DNA from: Rhizobium sp. L51/94
GTDB lineage: Bacteria > Pseudomonadota > Alphaproteobacteria > Rhizobiales > Rhizobiaceae
Assembly: GCF_019355555.1 (NCBI RefSeq)
Contig: NZ_CP072141.1
Coordinates: forward strand, 3,094,001 to 3,158,000
Length of the DNA stretch: 64,000 nucleotides
Direction of reading: 5' to 3'
In this document: positions 7,993 to 17,085 of the stretch, in pieces
How positions within the stretch are numbered: the stretch's first letter is position 1
Layout: every line of letters starts with the position of its first letter
Notes under the pieces: model-generated
Databases searched by the model: none
Seen by the model: only the letters and a program-made list of their open reading frames with translations
What the model was told of the DNA's origin: nothing
Made by a program: the position numbers and the translations under genes

Positions 7993-9132
7993 ATGATAGC
8001 CAGCGGATTTACGAGCCTGAAGCGCAGCGTCGCCGTCTCGGCAATCCTTTGCGGTGGCCTCGCCGGTTGTGCCACCCAGCAGCAGACATCCCAGGCAGAT
8101 CTCTCTCATACGACGACAAACGTCCCCCACCCGACATCGACGGCACAAGTTTCCACAACAGCAACGCCCGGTTCCACGACGGCGATTGTGTCGCAGGCCC
8201 AGCCACAGGCGACAGCGACCCTTTCGAAATCCGGCCGCCTGCCAGGGACCGAGACAGCTGCGGCGATAGGCCCACGCCTGCCGGCCGACCAGGCCTCGAA
8301 TATGCAGGACCGCATGGGGCAACCTGCTGGAAAATCCGGCAAGGGCAGCGAGGCGCAGGTCGCCATTGCTTCGGTCACCGGCGCTCCTGCGGCAAATACC
8401 TCGGCGTCCGCCGCCTATGCCTCTTCAGACGATATGCTAATCCCGTCAGTGGTTGCCATTCCCACACCCAATCCTTCCCGCCCCGGGGATATCACGCAGA
8501 CCCCGGCCTTGAGCTCGGCGCTGGTTGAAAGCGGCAACGCTATCCCGATGACGCCGGAAATGGTAGCGATCCAGGCAGTCGTGCCGACACCACGCCCGGG
8601 CGAAGCCAGCCCCTTCACCGCGACGCAGGTTGCCTATGCCGCCCCCTCTCAGGCTGCAAACCTCAGCTACGCGGACAACCGTCTTCATTACGACTTCAAC
8701 TTCGACACGACAGGCCCGAGCATCGTACCTGCCGTTCTGGAAGAGAGAAGCGATGACAATGTGTCCTCCGAGGAAAAGGGCCACATCACCACGCTGATCG
8801 AGAAATATGCGAAACTCTATCAGGTGCCGGCAGCACTAATCCACCGCGTCGTGCACCGAGAAAGCCGCTATGATCCAAAGGCTTTCAACAATCGCGGCTA
8901 TTTCGGCCTGATGCAAATCAAGTACAACACGGCAAAATCCATGGGCTACGACGGCCCAGCCTCCGGCCTTTTCGATGCCGAGACCAACATCAAGTATGCC
9001 GCAAAGTATCTGCGCGGTGCATGGATGGTGGCCGACAACAAGCTCGACACCGCAGTCGCCCTTTACGCGCGTGGCTATTACTACGATGCCAAGAACAAGG
9101 GCATGACCAACGTCGCCAACGGAAACTACTGA
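7993..9132 (+). CDS. Lipoprotein lytic transglycosylase (SLT domain)
   Basis: The 379-aa protein has a lipobox L-A-G-C ending at Cys26, so it should be a lipid-anchored envelope protein. Residues from about 30 to 250 are a low-complexity Thr/Ala/Pro/Ser-rich linker. The catalytic domain is C-terminal: VVHRESRYDPKAF carries the catalytic Glu, GYFGLMQIKYNTAKSMGY is the GLMQ motif, and VALYARGYYYD replaces the usual NAG-type third motif, a divergence worth noting. The ATG at 7993 is chosen over an in-frame GTG at 7945 because it places the signal sequence correctly. It likely cleaves peptidoglycan glycan strands. Confidence 0.85.
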   Translation: MIASGFTSLKRSVAVSAILCGGLAGCATQQQTSQADLSHTTTNVPHPTSTAQVSTTATPGSTTAIVSQAQPQATATLSKSGRLPGTETAAAIGPRLPADQASNMQDRMGQPAGKSGKGSEAQVAIASVTGAPAANTSASAAYASSDDMLIPSVVAIPTPNPSRPGDITQTPALSSALVESGNAIPMTPEMVAIQAVVPTPRPGEASPFTATQVAYAAPSQAANLSYADNRLHYDFNFDTTGPSIVPAVLEERSDDNVSSEEKGHITTLIEKYAKLYQVPAALIHRVVHRESRYDPKAFNNRGYFGLMQIKYNTAKSMGYDGPASGLFDAETNIKYAAKYLRGAWMVADNKLDTAVALYARGYYYDAKNKGMTNVANGNY

Positions 9133-9140
9133 GGTTCCCG

Positions 9141-10520
9141 TCAGGTTTTTACAATTTTGAGCGCATCGACGATCTTTTGCACAAGAATCTGAGGCCGATA
9201 GTTCAATTCGTCCGGAGTAAGTCCGAGGCGAACGACAACGATATTGGCCGACGGCACGATCGCAACGCTCTGCCCGTCATGACCAACCAGCCAGAACGTA
9301 TCCAGCGGCAATCCGAAATGCCGGCTTCCACCGCCCGGGGCTGACAACCACGCCTGGCCTTGGGTGAATATCCCGTTGGATGCTTTCGTCGGCGTCCGCA
9401 TCGCGCCCACGAAGCCCTCCGGTAGCAACCGCTGCCCGTGCCAGACGCCATCCTGAAGCAGGAATTGCCCAAACCGCGCCCAGTCCCTGGCCGTCGCGTA
9501 GAGATAGGATCCGCCGACAAGGGTGCCGTGCTCGTCGGCCTCCAGCACGGCGCTCGACATGCCGAGCGGGGCAAACAGGGCATCGTGGGGGTAGTCCCGG
9601 GCCGCGTGCTGATTGTCGAACCTGTTCATCCAGATCCGCGACAGCAGCACCGCTGTCCCCGTGGAATAATGAAATTCCTGCTTTGGAGGAGAGACCTGCG
9701 GCGCACTTGCAGCCATCGCCGCCATGTCCGGCTCCAGGAAGAGCATCCGCGTCACATCTGTGACCGAGCCATAGGATTCGTTGAAGGCAAGGCCGCTTTC
9801 CATCGCCAGGAGGTTTGCCACCGTGATCTTCGATCGACCGTCGCCGTGCCATTCCGGAAGCAGGTCGGCATCATCGAAGGACATCCGCCGCGCCTGCATG
9901 AGGCGCCCGATAATCGCTGAATTGACAGTCTTGGTCATCGACCAGCCGAGCAGCGGCATGCCGGCATCGAAGCCTTTGCCATAGCTTTCGGCTACCAGCC
10001 TGCCATCCTTGATGACCACGATCGCCCGCATCCCGGGCCCGCCAACGGCAGGATCCTTGATCACATCCGCAATAGCGGCATTGGGTTCGCCGGCTGCGTT
10101 ATCGCCATCCGGCCAGTCGGCATCCCGTCCCGTCACGACCGGAACGCGAGGCATCGACAAATGTGCGGCCATCTTCATGTCCCCGTCGGGCACGCTGGCG
10201 CAACCGAGCGGCCCGCGATAGACGGCTAAATTGGGAGCGAACAGGCCGAGCATCCGGGCAGAGACGACGCCCTCGTCACGGGAAATGGAGAGGCGAACGA
10301 GCCTCAGCGCCGGATTGCCGGGCGCCTGCACATCTTCGGAGAGAATAACCTGGGGATCCCGGCCCGAAATGAAGACGCCGGAACAGACTATCTTGGCGGC
10401 ATAGCCATCGGCAACCCTCAGCAGATCGGGGGGTGCGATGGCGAGCCAGGCGGCGGCACCCGCCACGCCCGCCATCACGAACCCCGCCAATCCCAGCCCG
10501 ATCTTCGCTCTCAAACGCAT
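9141..10520 (-). CDS. Serine hydrolase of the beta-lactamase class C / PBP4* family
   Basis: The 459-aa protein has one N-terminal membrane/signal segment (LGLAGFVMAGVAGAAAWLAI). The SxxK nucleophile motif is SMTK in LLGWSMTKTVNSAI. A Tyr-containing motif appears in SYLYATARDWARFG and a C-terminal HDGQ in LVGHDGQSVAIVPS. The fold covers esterases, D-aminopeptidases and AmpC-like enzymes, so a beta-lactamase role should not be assumed. An in-frame ATG at 10559 would add 13 polar residues; 10520 is preferred as it begins just before the hydrophobic segment. It is convergent with the preceding transglycosylase gene (8-bp gap). Confidence 0.82.
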   Translation of the reverse strand: MRLRAKIGLGLAGFVMAGVAGAAAWLAIAPPDLLRVADGYAAKIVCSGVFISGRDPQVILSEDVQAPGNPALRLVRLSISRDEGVVSARMLGLFAPNLAVYRGPLGCASVPDGDMKMAAHLSMPRVPVVTGRDADWPDGDNAAGEPNAAIADVIKDPAVGGPGMRAIVVIKDGRLVAESYGKGFDAGMPLLGWSMTKTVNSAIIGRLMQARRMSFDDADLLPEWHGDGRSKITVANLLAMESGLAFNESYGSVTDVTRMLFLEPDMAAMAASAPQVSPPKQEFHYSTGTAVLLSRIWMNRFDNQHAARDYPHDALFAPLGMSSAVLEADEHGTLVGGSYLYATARDWARFGQFLLQDGVWHGQRLLPEGFVGAMRTPTKASNGIFTQGQAWLSAPGGGSRHFGLPLDTFWLVGHDGQSVAIVPSANIVVVRLGLTPDELNYRPQILVQKIVDALKIVKT

Positions 10521-10633
10521 CTCATGTCTCCGCCAGTTTGACGACGAAACAAGCAGCAAAGTCGGCAGCGATCAAGAGGTGACCTATCAATAGACCGAGA
10601 GGGCCATGCTGGCCGCTGCCCTGCCGCGCCGGC

Positions 10634-10651
10634 CTGTCACGCGGCTGTAGC
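10634..10651 (+). promoter_or_regulatory. Candidate Pho box upstream of btaA
   Basis: CTGTCAC (10634-10640) and CTGTAGC (10645-10651) form an 11-bp-period direct repeat with a 4-bp spacer, the layout of PhoB sites (CTGTCAT-N4-CTGTCAT). It lies 44 bp before the btaA start. Betaine-lipid synthesis in Sinorhizobium meliloti is induced by phosphate limitation through PhoB, so function and position agree. The second repeat matches less well. Confidence 0.6.
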
Positions 10652-10694
10652 ACTGCCGCGTTACATGCGCCGAACCGCAACGGGGTGACGAATC

Positions 10695-11942
10695 ATGACG
10701 GAATTCGCTTCGGACAGCAGCTTCCCGAAGAACAGGAAGATCAAGGACGCGCTCCTCCAGCACAAGGCGCTGTCAAAGGCCGGCTTTTCCGAGCGCCTGT
10801 TCGGCCTTCTGTTTTCCGGCCTCGTCTATCCGCAGATCTGGGAAGACCCGGATGTCGACATGGAAGCAATGGAACTCCGTCCACACCACCGCATCGTCAC
10901 AATCGGCTCCGGCGGCTGCAACATGCTCGCCTACCTCTCGCAGAACCCGGCCTCCATCGACGTCGTCGATCTCAATCCGCACCATATCGCGCTGAACAGG
11001 CTGAAGCTCGCCGCCTTCCGGCTGCTGCCCGGCCACGGCGATGTCGTCCGCTTCTTCGGCACGCCGGATGTCGGCGTCAACAGCCAGGCATTCGATCGCT
11101 TCATCGCCCCCGGCCTCGATGAGGCGACCGGCGCCTACTGGAACGGCCGCGACATGCTCGGCCGTCGCCGCGTCACGGTGTTCAACCGCAACATCTACCG
11201 CACCGGCCTGCTTGGCCGCTTTATCGGCGCCGCCCATCTGCTCGGCCGCCTGCACGGCGTCAAGTTTGCAAAGCTTACGGAAGCCCGCACCCTGCAGGAG
11301 CAGCGCCAGTTCTTCGATACCGAGATCTCGCCGGTCTTCGAGCGGCGCATGGTGCGCTGGCTGCTTGGTCGCAAGAGCTCACTGTTCGGCCTCGGTATTC
11401 CCCCGCAGCAATACGACGAACTGGCAAGCCTTGCCGGCGACGGCTCCATCGCTGCGGTCCTGAAGTACCGGCTGGAAAAGCTCATCTGCCATTTCCCGAT
11501 GAGCGAAAACTATTTCGCCTGGCAGGCCTTCGCCCGTCGCTATCCCGAAGCCGACAAGGGGCCCCTGCCGACCTACCTCAGACCGGAACACTTTGCAGCG
11601 ATCCGGGCCAATGCAGAGCGCGTCACCGTCCATCATCTGAACTTCACCGAGTTGCTCGCCACCAAGCAGGCAGCGTCGATGGATCGCTATGTGCTTCTCG
11701 ACGCGCAGGACTGGATGAACGATGCCCAGCTCAACGAGCTCTGGGCCGAGATCAGCCGCACAGCGGCACCGGGCGCCCGGGTCATTTTCCGCACGGCCGC
11801 CGAGAAAAGCATCATCGAGGGTCGCCTGTCGCCCGCCATCCGCGACCAGTGGGAATATGTCGAGGAGCGCTCGCACGCCCTCAACGCTCGAGACCGCTCG
11901 GCCATCTATGGCGGCTTCCACATCTACGGTAAAAAGCCATGA
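10695..11942 (+). CDS. btaA: BtaA, SAM:diacylglycerol 3-amino-3-carboxypropyltransferase
   Basis: The 415-aa DUF3419 protein starts with the family segment LVYPQIWEDPDVDMEAM and has an SAM-binding core (ITIGSGGCNMLAYLSQ with VDLNPHH following). A second family block, HLNFTELLATKQ then VLLDAQDWMND, lies near residues 315-340. It transfers the aminocarboxypropyl group of SAM to diacylglycerol, the first step to diacylglyceryl-N,N,N-trimethylhomoserine (DGTS), a phosphorus-free membrane lipid. It overlaps btaB by 4 bp (11939-11942), so both steps are coupled. A candidate Pho box lies upstream. Confidence 0.93.
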   Translation: MTEFASDSSFPKNRKIKDALLQHKALSKAGFSERLFGLLFSGLVYPQIWEDPDVDMEAMELRPHHRIVTIGSGGCNMLAYLSQNPASIDVVDLNPHHIALNRLKLAAFRLLPGHGDVVRFFGTPDVGVNSQAFDRFIAPGLDEATGAYWNGRDMLGRRRVTVFNRNIYRTGLLGRFIGAAHLLGRLHGVKFAKLTEARTLQEQRQFFDTEISPVFERRMVRWLLGRKSSLFGLGIPPQQYDELASLAGDGSIAAVLKYRLEKLICHFPMSENYFAWQAFARRYPEADKGPLPTYLRPEHFAAIRANAERVTVHHLNFTELLATKQAASMDRYVLLDAQDWMNDAQLNELWAEISRTAAPGARVIFRTAAEKSIIEGRLSPAIRDQWEYVEERSHALNARDRSAIYGGFHIYGKKP

Positions 11943-12613
11943 GCCGCGTCGAGGCCGGCCCGGAGCCTGAAGTCGGCGGCCATGCCGGCCTGATGGACGG
12001 CATGTACCGCTACCAGCGGCACATCTACGACCTGACGCGCAAATACTACCTGTTCGGCCGCGACCGCACGATCAACCACCTCAACATGCCCTTCGGCGGC
12101 TCGCTGCTGGAAGTCGGCTGCGGCACCGGCCGCAACCTGCTCTACGCCCACCGCCGTTTCCCGTCCGCCCGGCTCTTCGGCCTCGATATCTCGCAGGAGA
12201 TGCTGATATCGGCCCGGGCGAGCTTTCGCGGGATATCGCCGATGCCGGATTTCAAGGTTGCCGATGCGACCAGCTTCAAGGCACAGGATTTCGGCACCGA
12301 GGGTTTCGACCGGATCATGATCTCCTACGCGCTGTCGATGATCCCCGACTGGAAAGCCGCGATCGACGCCGCAATCGATGCCCTGAAGCCCGGTGGTGAG
12401 CTGCATATCGTCGACTTCGGCCAGCAGCAGCGCCTGCCCGGCTGGTTCCGCAAGGGGTTGCAGTCGTGGCTGCGAAGCTTCCATGTGACACCCCGCGCAG
12501 ACCTTCAGGCCGTGCTCGAAGAGCGCTGCAACAGGCTGGGCGCCAGGCTTTCGGTTGAAGATATCGGCCGCGGCTATGCGATACGGGCAGTTATTGTGAC
12601 GGCGCGCGCATAA
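11939..12613 (+). CDS. btaB: BtaB, SAM-dependent N-methyltransferase for DGTS synthesis
   Basis: The 224-aa class I methyltransferase has motif I LLEVGCGTGRNLLYAH, followed by GLDISQEML (acidic motif II), DRIMISYALSMIPD (motif IV) and LKPGGELHIVDFG (motif V). In the family it methylates the homoserine nitrogen of diacylglycerylhomoserine three times to give the betaine lipid DGTS. The start overlaps the btaA stop by 4 bp. No membrane segment is visible; such enzymes act peripherally. Confidence 0.92.
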   Translation: MSRVEAGPEPEVGGHAGLMDGMYRYQRHIYDLTRKYYLFGRDRTINHLNMPFGGSLLEVGCGTGRNLLYAHRRFPSARLFGLDISQEMLISARASFRGISPMPDFKVADATSFKAQDFGTEGFDRIMISYALSMIPDWKAAIDAAIDALKPGGELHIVDFGQQQRLPGWFRKGLQSWLRSFHVTPRADLQAVLEERCNRLGARLSVEDIGRGYAIRAVIVTARA

Positions 12614-12748
12614 TTAGCTTGAAGATAACGCATTTTTTACGTTGATATGATGAAAACGGCTTCAGTGCCTTTTCCGCCACGGCTGCGATTCGTCGGCCGA
12701 AAACTTGAACTTGGGCAGAATAACACCTCACCTGGATACGGGACGCCC

Positions 12749-13540
12749 ATGCGCCGGCTTTTGTTATGTTTACTGCCGTTGGTCCTGCTGCTGAGCGGCT
12801 GCAATTCGAGCTATGACTTCATGGAGACGAAGTCGATACCGAAATCCCGCTTCCGCGATACCAAGCCGCAGGATTTCGGCGCCGACCATCCGCAACTGCA
12901 CCCCATCCACGGCATCGATATTTCCAAATGGCAGGGCGACATCGACTGGCGGACGGTCAAGTCGTCCGGCGTAGCCTTCGCCTTCATCAAGGCGACCGAA
13001 GGCAAGGATATCGTCGACACCAAGTTCCAGGAATATTCGAGCGAGGCCCGCGCTGCCGGCATCCCGAGCGCGCCGTACCATTTCTACTATTTCTGCTCTT
13101 CCGCCGACGAGCAGGCCGACTGGTTTATCCGCAACGTGCCGAAATCGGCCATGGTGCTGCCGCCGGTGCTCGATGTTGAATGGAACGCGGAATCCAAAAC
13201 CTGCCGCCTGCGCCCCGATGCGGTTACCGTACGGGCGCAACTGCAGCGCTTCATGGACCGCCTCGAGGCCTATTATCACATGCGGCCGATCATCTACACG
13301 TCCGTCGATTTTCACCGCGACAACCTCGTCGGCTACTTCAAGGACTACCACTTCTGGGTCCGCTCGGTCGCCAAGCATCCCGGCGTCACCTATGCCGATC
13401 GCCGCTGGGCCTTCTGGCAATATACCTCGACCGGCGTCATCCCGGGCATCAAGGGGCCGACGGACATCAACGTCTTTGCCGGCAACGAAAAGAACTGGCG
13501 GAACTGGGTCGAGGCGGTCACGAAGCTCAAGAATTCTTGA
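12749..13540 (+). CDS. Lipoprotein glycoside hydrolase family 25 (lysozyme-like)
   Basis: The 263-aa protein begins with a signal ending in lipobox L-L-S-G-C (Cys18). The GH25 domain follows: HGIDISKWQGDIDW carries the first conserved Asp, FAFIKATEGKDIVD and SAPYHFYYF are family strands, LPPVLDVEWN holds the catalytic Asp-x-Glu pair, and RWAFWQYTSTGVIPGI is the C-terminal motif. GH25 enzymes hydrolyse the beta-1,4 MurNAc-GlcNAc linkage. The in-frame ATG at 12647 is rejected because it buries the signal sequence. The downstream MltB-like gene starts 79 bp later. Confidence 0.9.
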   Translation: MRRLLLCLLPLVLLLSGCNSSYDFMETKSIPKSRFRDTKPQDFGADHPQLHPIHGIDISKWQGDIDWRTVKSSGVAFAFIKATEGKDIVDTKFQEYSSEARAAGIPSAPYHFYYFCSSADEQADWFIRNVPKSAMVLPPVLDVEWNAESKTCRLRPDAVTVRAQLQRFMDRLEAYYHMRPIIYTSVDFHRDNLVGYFKDYHFWVRSVAKHPGVTYADRRWAFWQYTSTGVIPGIKGPTDINVFAGNEKNWRNWVEAVTKLKNS

Positions 13541-13618
13541 AGCCAGCGCCATTTCCTTCTTGCATCGAAGCTCATGTTCTGGGAAAGCGACCTCATCCGT
13601 AAGCAACGAGGACCGCCC

Positions 13619-14848
13619 ATGGACCGCTTCAACGCTCGACGCACTGCACTCGCGATGATCTTCGCATCAACAATGGCAGGTGCTGCCGCGGCCCAGACGA
13701 GCGCCCCGGCCCCGCAGAACCCGACACCGGCAGCCGCCTGCGGCGGTGACCTCTCCACATTTCTCGAAGGCGTCAAGGCCGATGCGATCAATGCAGGCGT
13801 AACCCCGGAAGCCGCCGAAAAGACGGTCGCCGGCGCCCAGATCGACCCCAAGGTCCTCGCCCGCGACCGCGCCCAGGGCGTCTTCAAGCAGACCTTCCTC
13901 GAATTCTCGCAGCGCACCGTCAGCCAGGCGCGCCTCGATATCGGCCGCAAGAAGATGGCGCAGTACGCCGACGTCTTCGCGCGCGCCGAGAAGGAACATG
14001 GCGTGCCGGCCGGCGTCATCACCGCCTTCTGGGCCATGGAAACCGACTTCGGTGCCGTGCAGGGCGATTTCAACACCCGCAACGCTCTCGTCACGCTCGC
14101 CCATGACTGCCGCCGCCCGGACCGCTTCCGCGAACAGCTGATCGCGCTCAGTGAACTCGTCCAGCGCAACGATGTCGAACCTGCAACGACCCAGGGCGCC
14201 TGGGCTGGCGAGATCGGCCAGACGCAGCTGCTGCCAAAGACCATCATCGCTTATGGCGAGGACGGCGATGGCGACGGCCTGGTAAAATTGCGCGAGAGCG
14301 CCCCGGACGTCATCCTGACGACTGCCAACTTCCTGCAGTCGCTGGGCTTCCAGCGCGGCCAGCCCTGGCTCCAGGAGGTGACGCTTCCGGCGACGCTTCC
14401 ATATGAAAAATCAGGCATCGGTGGCACCATGACCGCCGCCGACTGGTTCGCCCTCGGTGTCAAGCCACGCGACGGCAACACCTCCTTCGGCAATCTGGTC
14501 TCTGCGCTGATCCTGCCGCAGGGCCGCTTCGGCCCGGCCTTCCTCACCTACCCCAATTTCAACGTCTACCTCGCATGGAACCAGTCGTTCATCTACACGA
14601 CGTCGGCCGCCTATCTCGCAACCCGCTTCGCAGGCGCTCCGACCTATAACAAGGGCACGCCCGAGAAGGGCCTGAGCGACACCGACATGCGTGCGCTCCA
14701 GACCAAGCTTAAGGCGCACGGCTACGACGTCGGCGAGATCGACGGTATCCTCGGCTCCGGCACCCGCATTGCCATCCAGAAAGAACAGTTCCGCCTCGGC
14801 CTCCCCGCCGACGGCTGGGCCACGGAAGCGCTGCTGAACGCGCTCTGA
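13619..14848 (+). CDS. MltB-family lytic murein transglycosylase with C-terminal peptidoglycan-binding domain
   Basis: The 409-aa protein has a signal peptide (cleavage near AAAAQ, about residue 25) and no lipobox. The SLT_2/MltB catalytic region includes AFWAMETDFGAVQGDFNT with Glu141 as catalytic acid, TTQGAWAGEIGQTQLLPKT and later VYLAWNQSFIYTTSAAYLATR. Residues from about 348 (LSDTDMRALQTKLKAHGYDVGEIDG) form a PG_binding_1 domain. It produces anhydro-muropeptides in the periplasm. The ATG at 13619 follows AACGAGGA; an in-frame ATG at 13574 would add 15 residues before the signal peptide. Confidence 0.92.
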   Translation: MDRFNARRTALAMIFASTMAGAAAAQTSAPAPQNPTPAAACGGDLSTFLEGVKADAINAGVTPEAAEKTVAGAQIDPKVLARDRAQGVFKQTFLEFSQRTVSQARLDIGRKKMAQYADVFARAEKEHGVPAGVITAFWAMETDFGAVQGDFNTRNALVTLAHDCRRPDRFREQLIALSELVQRNDVEPATTQGAWAGEIGQTQLLPKTIIAYGEDGDGDGLVKLRESAPDVILTTANFLQSLGFQRGQPWLQEVTLPATLPYEKSGIGGTMTAADWFALGVKPRDGNTSFGNLVSALILPQGRFGPAFLTYPNFNVYLAWNQSFIYTTSAAYLATRFAGAPTYNKGTPEKGLSDTDMRALQTKLKAHGYDVGEIDGILGSGTRIAIQKEQFRLGLPADGWATEALLNAL

Positions 14849-15079
14849 GGACGGAGACTGCCGAGGAATACGGGGGCGGCTCTGAAGGTCGCCCTTGGAA
14901 TGACTGTCGGCATCAATGCGCGAGTACCTACACATCAAGTTTCAGCAGCCTTCGCCTTGGAGACGTCAGAGGGTTGGTAGGCAGACTTCATCCAAGACCG
15001 GCGACTTCACGGCATCGAAAAGATCAGGCACAAAGCTCGCGGCTTCACTGGAATTTTCCAACTGTCGAAACAGGAACGC

Positions 15080-15670
15080 ATGGGCATTTTGATTTCCGGC
15101 AGTTCCAACGTAGGCAAGACGACATTGGCGACACGCCTTGCCCGCCAGCTTGGATGTGACATGATTTCAACGGATAGCCTCGCCCGTCATCCCGGGCGCC
15201 CTTGGCCGGAGGTACGGCCGCCTGTCGCTGAATATTATTCACGGCTTTCCGATGAGACCATCTATTGGTTTCTAAGGGTTCATCACGAAAACATCTGGCC
15301 GGCAATACGGCAGCAGATTGACGCCAGGGTCCATGCCAGAACACCTTTTATAATCGAAGGCTCTGCACTTCGCCCCGAGTTTATAGCTCCGCTTGTCTCT
15401 AACGAAATATCTCCTGTTTTCCTGTATGCTGACAACGACCTCCTTAGGGAAAGAATGCGATCCGAGGCCGAATATGCCCAGCGCGATCAAGCTGGACGCA
15501 GCATCATCGACAAATTCATAGACCGATCCTTGCGCGACAATTCGGAAATGCACCTCGCCGCTCGCAGCCATGACATCACCATCGTCGACACCTCAGACGC
15601 CGTCGCCGTATCCAATCTGTGTGACGAGCTCGTAAGGCGGGAGCTCAGTGCAAGCTCACGACAATCCTGA
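15080..15670 (+). CDS. P-loop kinase-like protein of unknown substrate
   Basis: The 196-aa protein has a Walker A at the very N-terminus (LISGSSNVGKTTLATRLA), a DST-type segment (MISTDSLARHP) like small-molecule kinases, PFIIEGSALRPEF as a possible Walker B/substrate region, and a basic lid-like LLRERMRSEAEYAQRD. It resembles the AAA_18/adenylate-kinase-like or 2-phosphoglycerate-kinase-like group. The substrate is not inferable. It stands alone between the MltB gene and an EamA transporter, and reads less GC-rich than its neighbours, so it may be a recent arrival. Confidence 0.65.
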   Translation: MGILISGSSNVGKTTLATRLARQLGCDMISTDSLARHPGRPWPEVRPPVAEYYSRLSDETIYWFLRVHHENIWPAIRQQIDARVHARTPFIIEGSALRPEFIAPLVSNEISPVFLYADNDLLRERMRSEAEYAQRDQAGRSIIDKFIDRSLRDNSEMHLAARSHDITIVDTSDAVAVSNLCDELVRRELSASSRQS

Positions 15671-15828
15671 GTTTCCCAATAAAGCGGGGGATTGTTTAGG
15701 ATCTCCTCACCGCCCCCCTTCACCACCACCCACGCCCCCAAACCAACACCCCTTGCACGGCAAGCGGGAATCGGGTGGATGCGGTGGCGGGAGCTGCGAT
15801 TGTGTTGCTTTGGACTGGAGGAGCCGGG

Positions 15829-16749
15829 ATGGAAGCTGACAATCGCATGAATGCGCTGACCTGGGGGCTGCTTGTGCTCCTCAGCCTGATCTGGGGCGGG
15901 TCTTTCTTCTTTGCGCGTATCGCTGTGCACGATGTACCGCCGTTCACGCTGGTCTTCCTGCGGCTGATTTTGGCCGCCGCGGCGCTGCATCTCTATATCG
16001 GTGGCCGATACGGTATCTACGGCCTGCTGCGCAGCCACTGGCGGCAATTCTTGCTGCTCGGGCTGATCAACAACGCCATCCCCCACGCCATGATCTTTCT
16101 CGGCGAGACCGAGATTGGCGCCGGCCTTGCCTCGGTGCTGAACGCCACGACGCCGATCTGGACGGTCATCGTCGCCCATTACGCGACGCAGGACGAGAAG
16201 CCCGGTCGGGCGAAAATCATCGGCTGCTTCGTCGGGCTGATAGGCACCGTCGTGCTGGTGGGGCCGGGAGCGCTGGATGCCGCAGGTGCGCCGCTCTGGG
16301 CGCTGCTGTTGCCCATCGTCGCCGCCATGTCCTATGGCCTTGCCGGCGTCTATTCCAAGCGCTTCAAGGGCATCCCCGCGCCGGTGACCGCCGCAGGCCA
16401 GCTGACCGGCTCGTCGCTCATCATGCTGCCGGTTTCGCTGCTGGTCGATCAACCCTGGACGCTCGCCATGCCGCCGATGCAGACGATTGCTGCCATTGTC
16501 GCCCTGGCCCTTCTGTCGACCGCCTTCGCCTACATTCTCTATTTCCGCATCATGACGCTTGCCGGCGCCACCAACACGTCGTTGGTCACCTTGCTGGTTC
16601 CACCGAGCGCTATCCTGTTAGGATTCGTCTTCCTGGGAGAGCGGCTCGGCGCCACCCAGGTGGCCGGCATGCTGCTGATCGGGCTCGGCCTTGTTATCCT
16701 CGACGGACGGCTTTTTTCGCGCAGCAGACCGTCGGCAGCAAAGACCTGA
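15829..16749 (+). CDS. EamA/DMT-family transporter
   Basis: The 306-aa protein has ten membrane segments in two EamA repeats, including LLSLIWGGSFFFARIAVHDVPPFTLVFLRL with the family's WG and P residues, and GATNTSLVTLLVPPSAILLGFVFLGERLG in the second repeat. It is an inner-membrane metabolite exporter of unknown substrate. The ATG at 15829 has GGAGGAGCC close upstream and is preferred to an in-frame start at 15775. No operon partner is close. Confidence 0.86.
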   Translation: MEADNRMNALTWGLLVLLSLIWGGSFFFARIAVHDVPPFTLVFLRLILAAAALHLYIGGRYGIYGLLRSHWRQFLLLGLINNAIPHAMIFLGETEIGAGLASVLNATTPIWTVIVAHYATQDEKPGRAKIIGCFVGLIGTVVLVGPGALDAAGAPLWALLLPIVAAMSYGLAGVYSKRFKGIPAPVTAAGQLTGSSLIMLPVSLLVDQPWTLAMPPMQTIAAIVALALLSTAFAYILYFRIMTLAGATNTSLVTLLVPPSAILLGFVFLGERLGATQVAGMLLIGLGLVILDGRLFSRSRPSAAKT

Positions 16750-16938
16750 GCCACGCCATGGCGTTAATCTGGCGTTAGCATTCGTAAAGAAATACACAAT
16801 TATTTTGACGTTTAGAATCAACGGCTAACGACAAAACATTAGCGAATCTCGCACAGCCCGCTGCGGTGCAGTATGGAAATCGCTTTCGGGCGACATATTT
16901 GTGACATAGGCTCTAAGGGTTAACGGAGGAGGCAGACC
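16750..16938. other. AT-rich leader of the 25-aa membrane peptide gene
   Basis: No gene seen. The composition is clearly more AT-rich than the flanks and it probably holds the promoter of the small gene at 16939; a TTGACG at 16805 is a weak -35 candidate without a convincing -10. Confidence 0.3.
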
Positions 16939-17016
16939 ATGGGACTGACGCAATCCATCAACGTCCTTCTGATCAGTGCAGCATTTATGTTCGTCGTGAC
17001 GATGCTATTCATCTGA
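16939..17016 (+). CDS. 25-aa single-span membrane peptide (unannotated small gene)
   Basis: ATG at 16939 opens a 25-codon frame: MGLTQSINVLLISAAFMFVV followed by TMLFI and TGA. Nearly all of it is one hydrophobic helix, as in single-span small membrane proteins. A strong GGAGGAGG site ends 8 bp before the ATG and a good hairpin terminator follows 70 bp after the stop, so the unit has its own leader, start and end. I do not recognise a named family. Function unknown; such peptides often bind larger membrane complexes (inference). Confidence 0.65.
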   Translation: MGLTQSINVLLISAAFMFVVTMLFI

Positions 17017-17085
17017 GACGCCGCTCGCGGCTCGCCGCGACCGGAAATGCAGGCTTCTCTAAGCTTAACATGTGGGTTTGAAATG

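Noticed and set aside
9141..10520. Calling the serine hydrolase a beta-lactamase resistance gene
   Set aside because: The SxxK fold is shared with many esterases and peptidases; nothing here shows beta-lactam hydrolysis.
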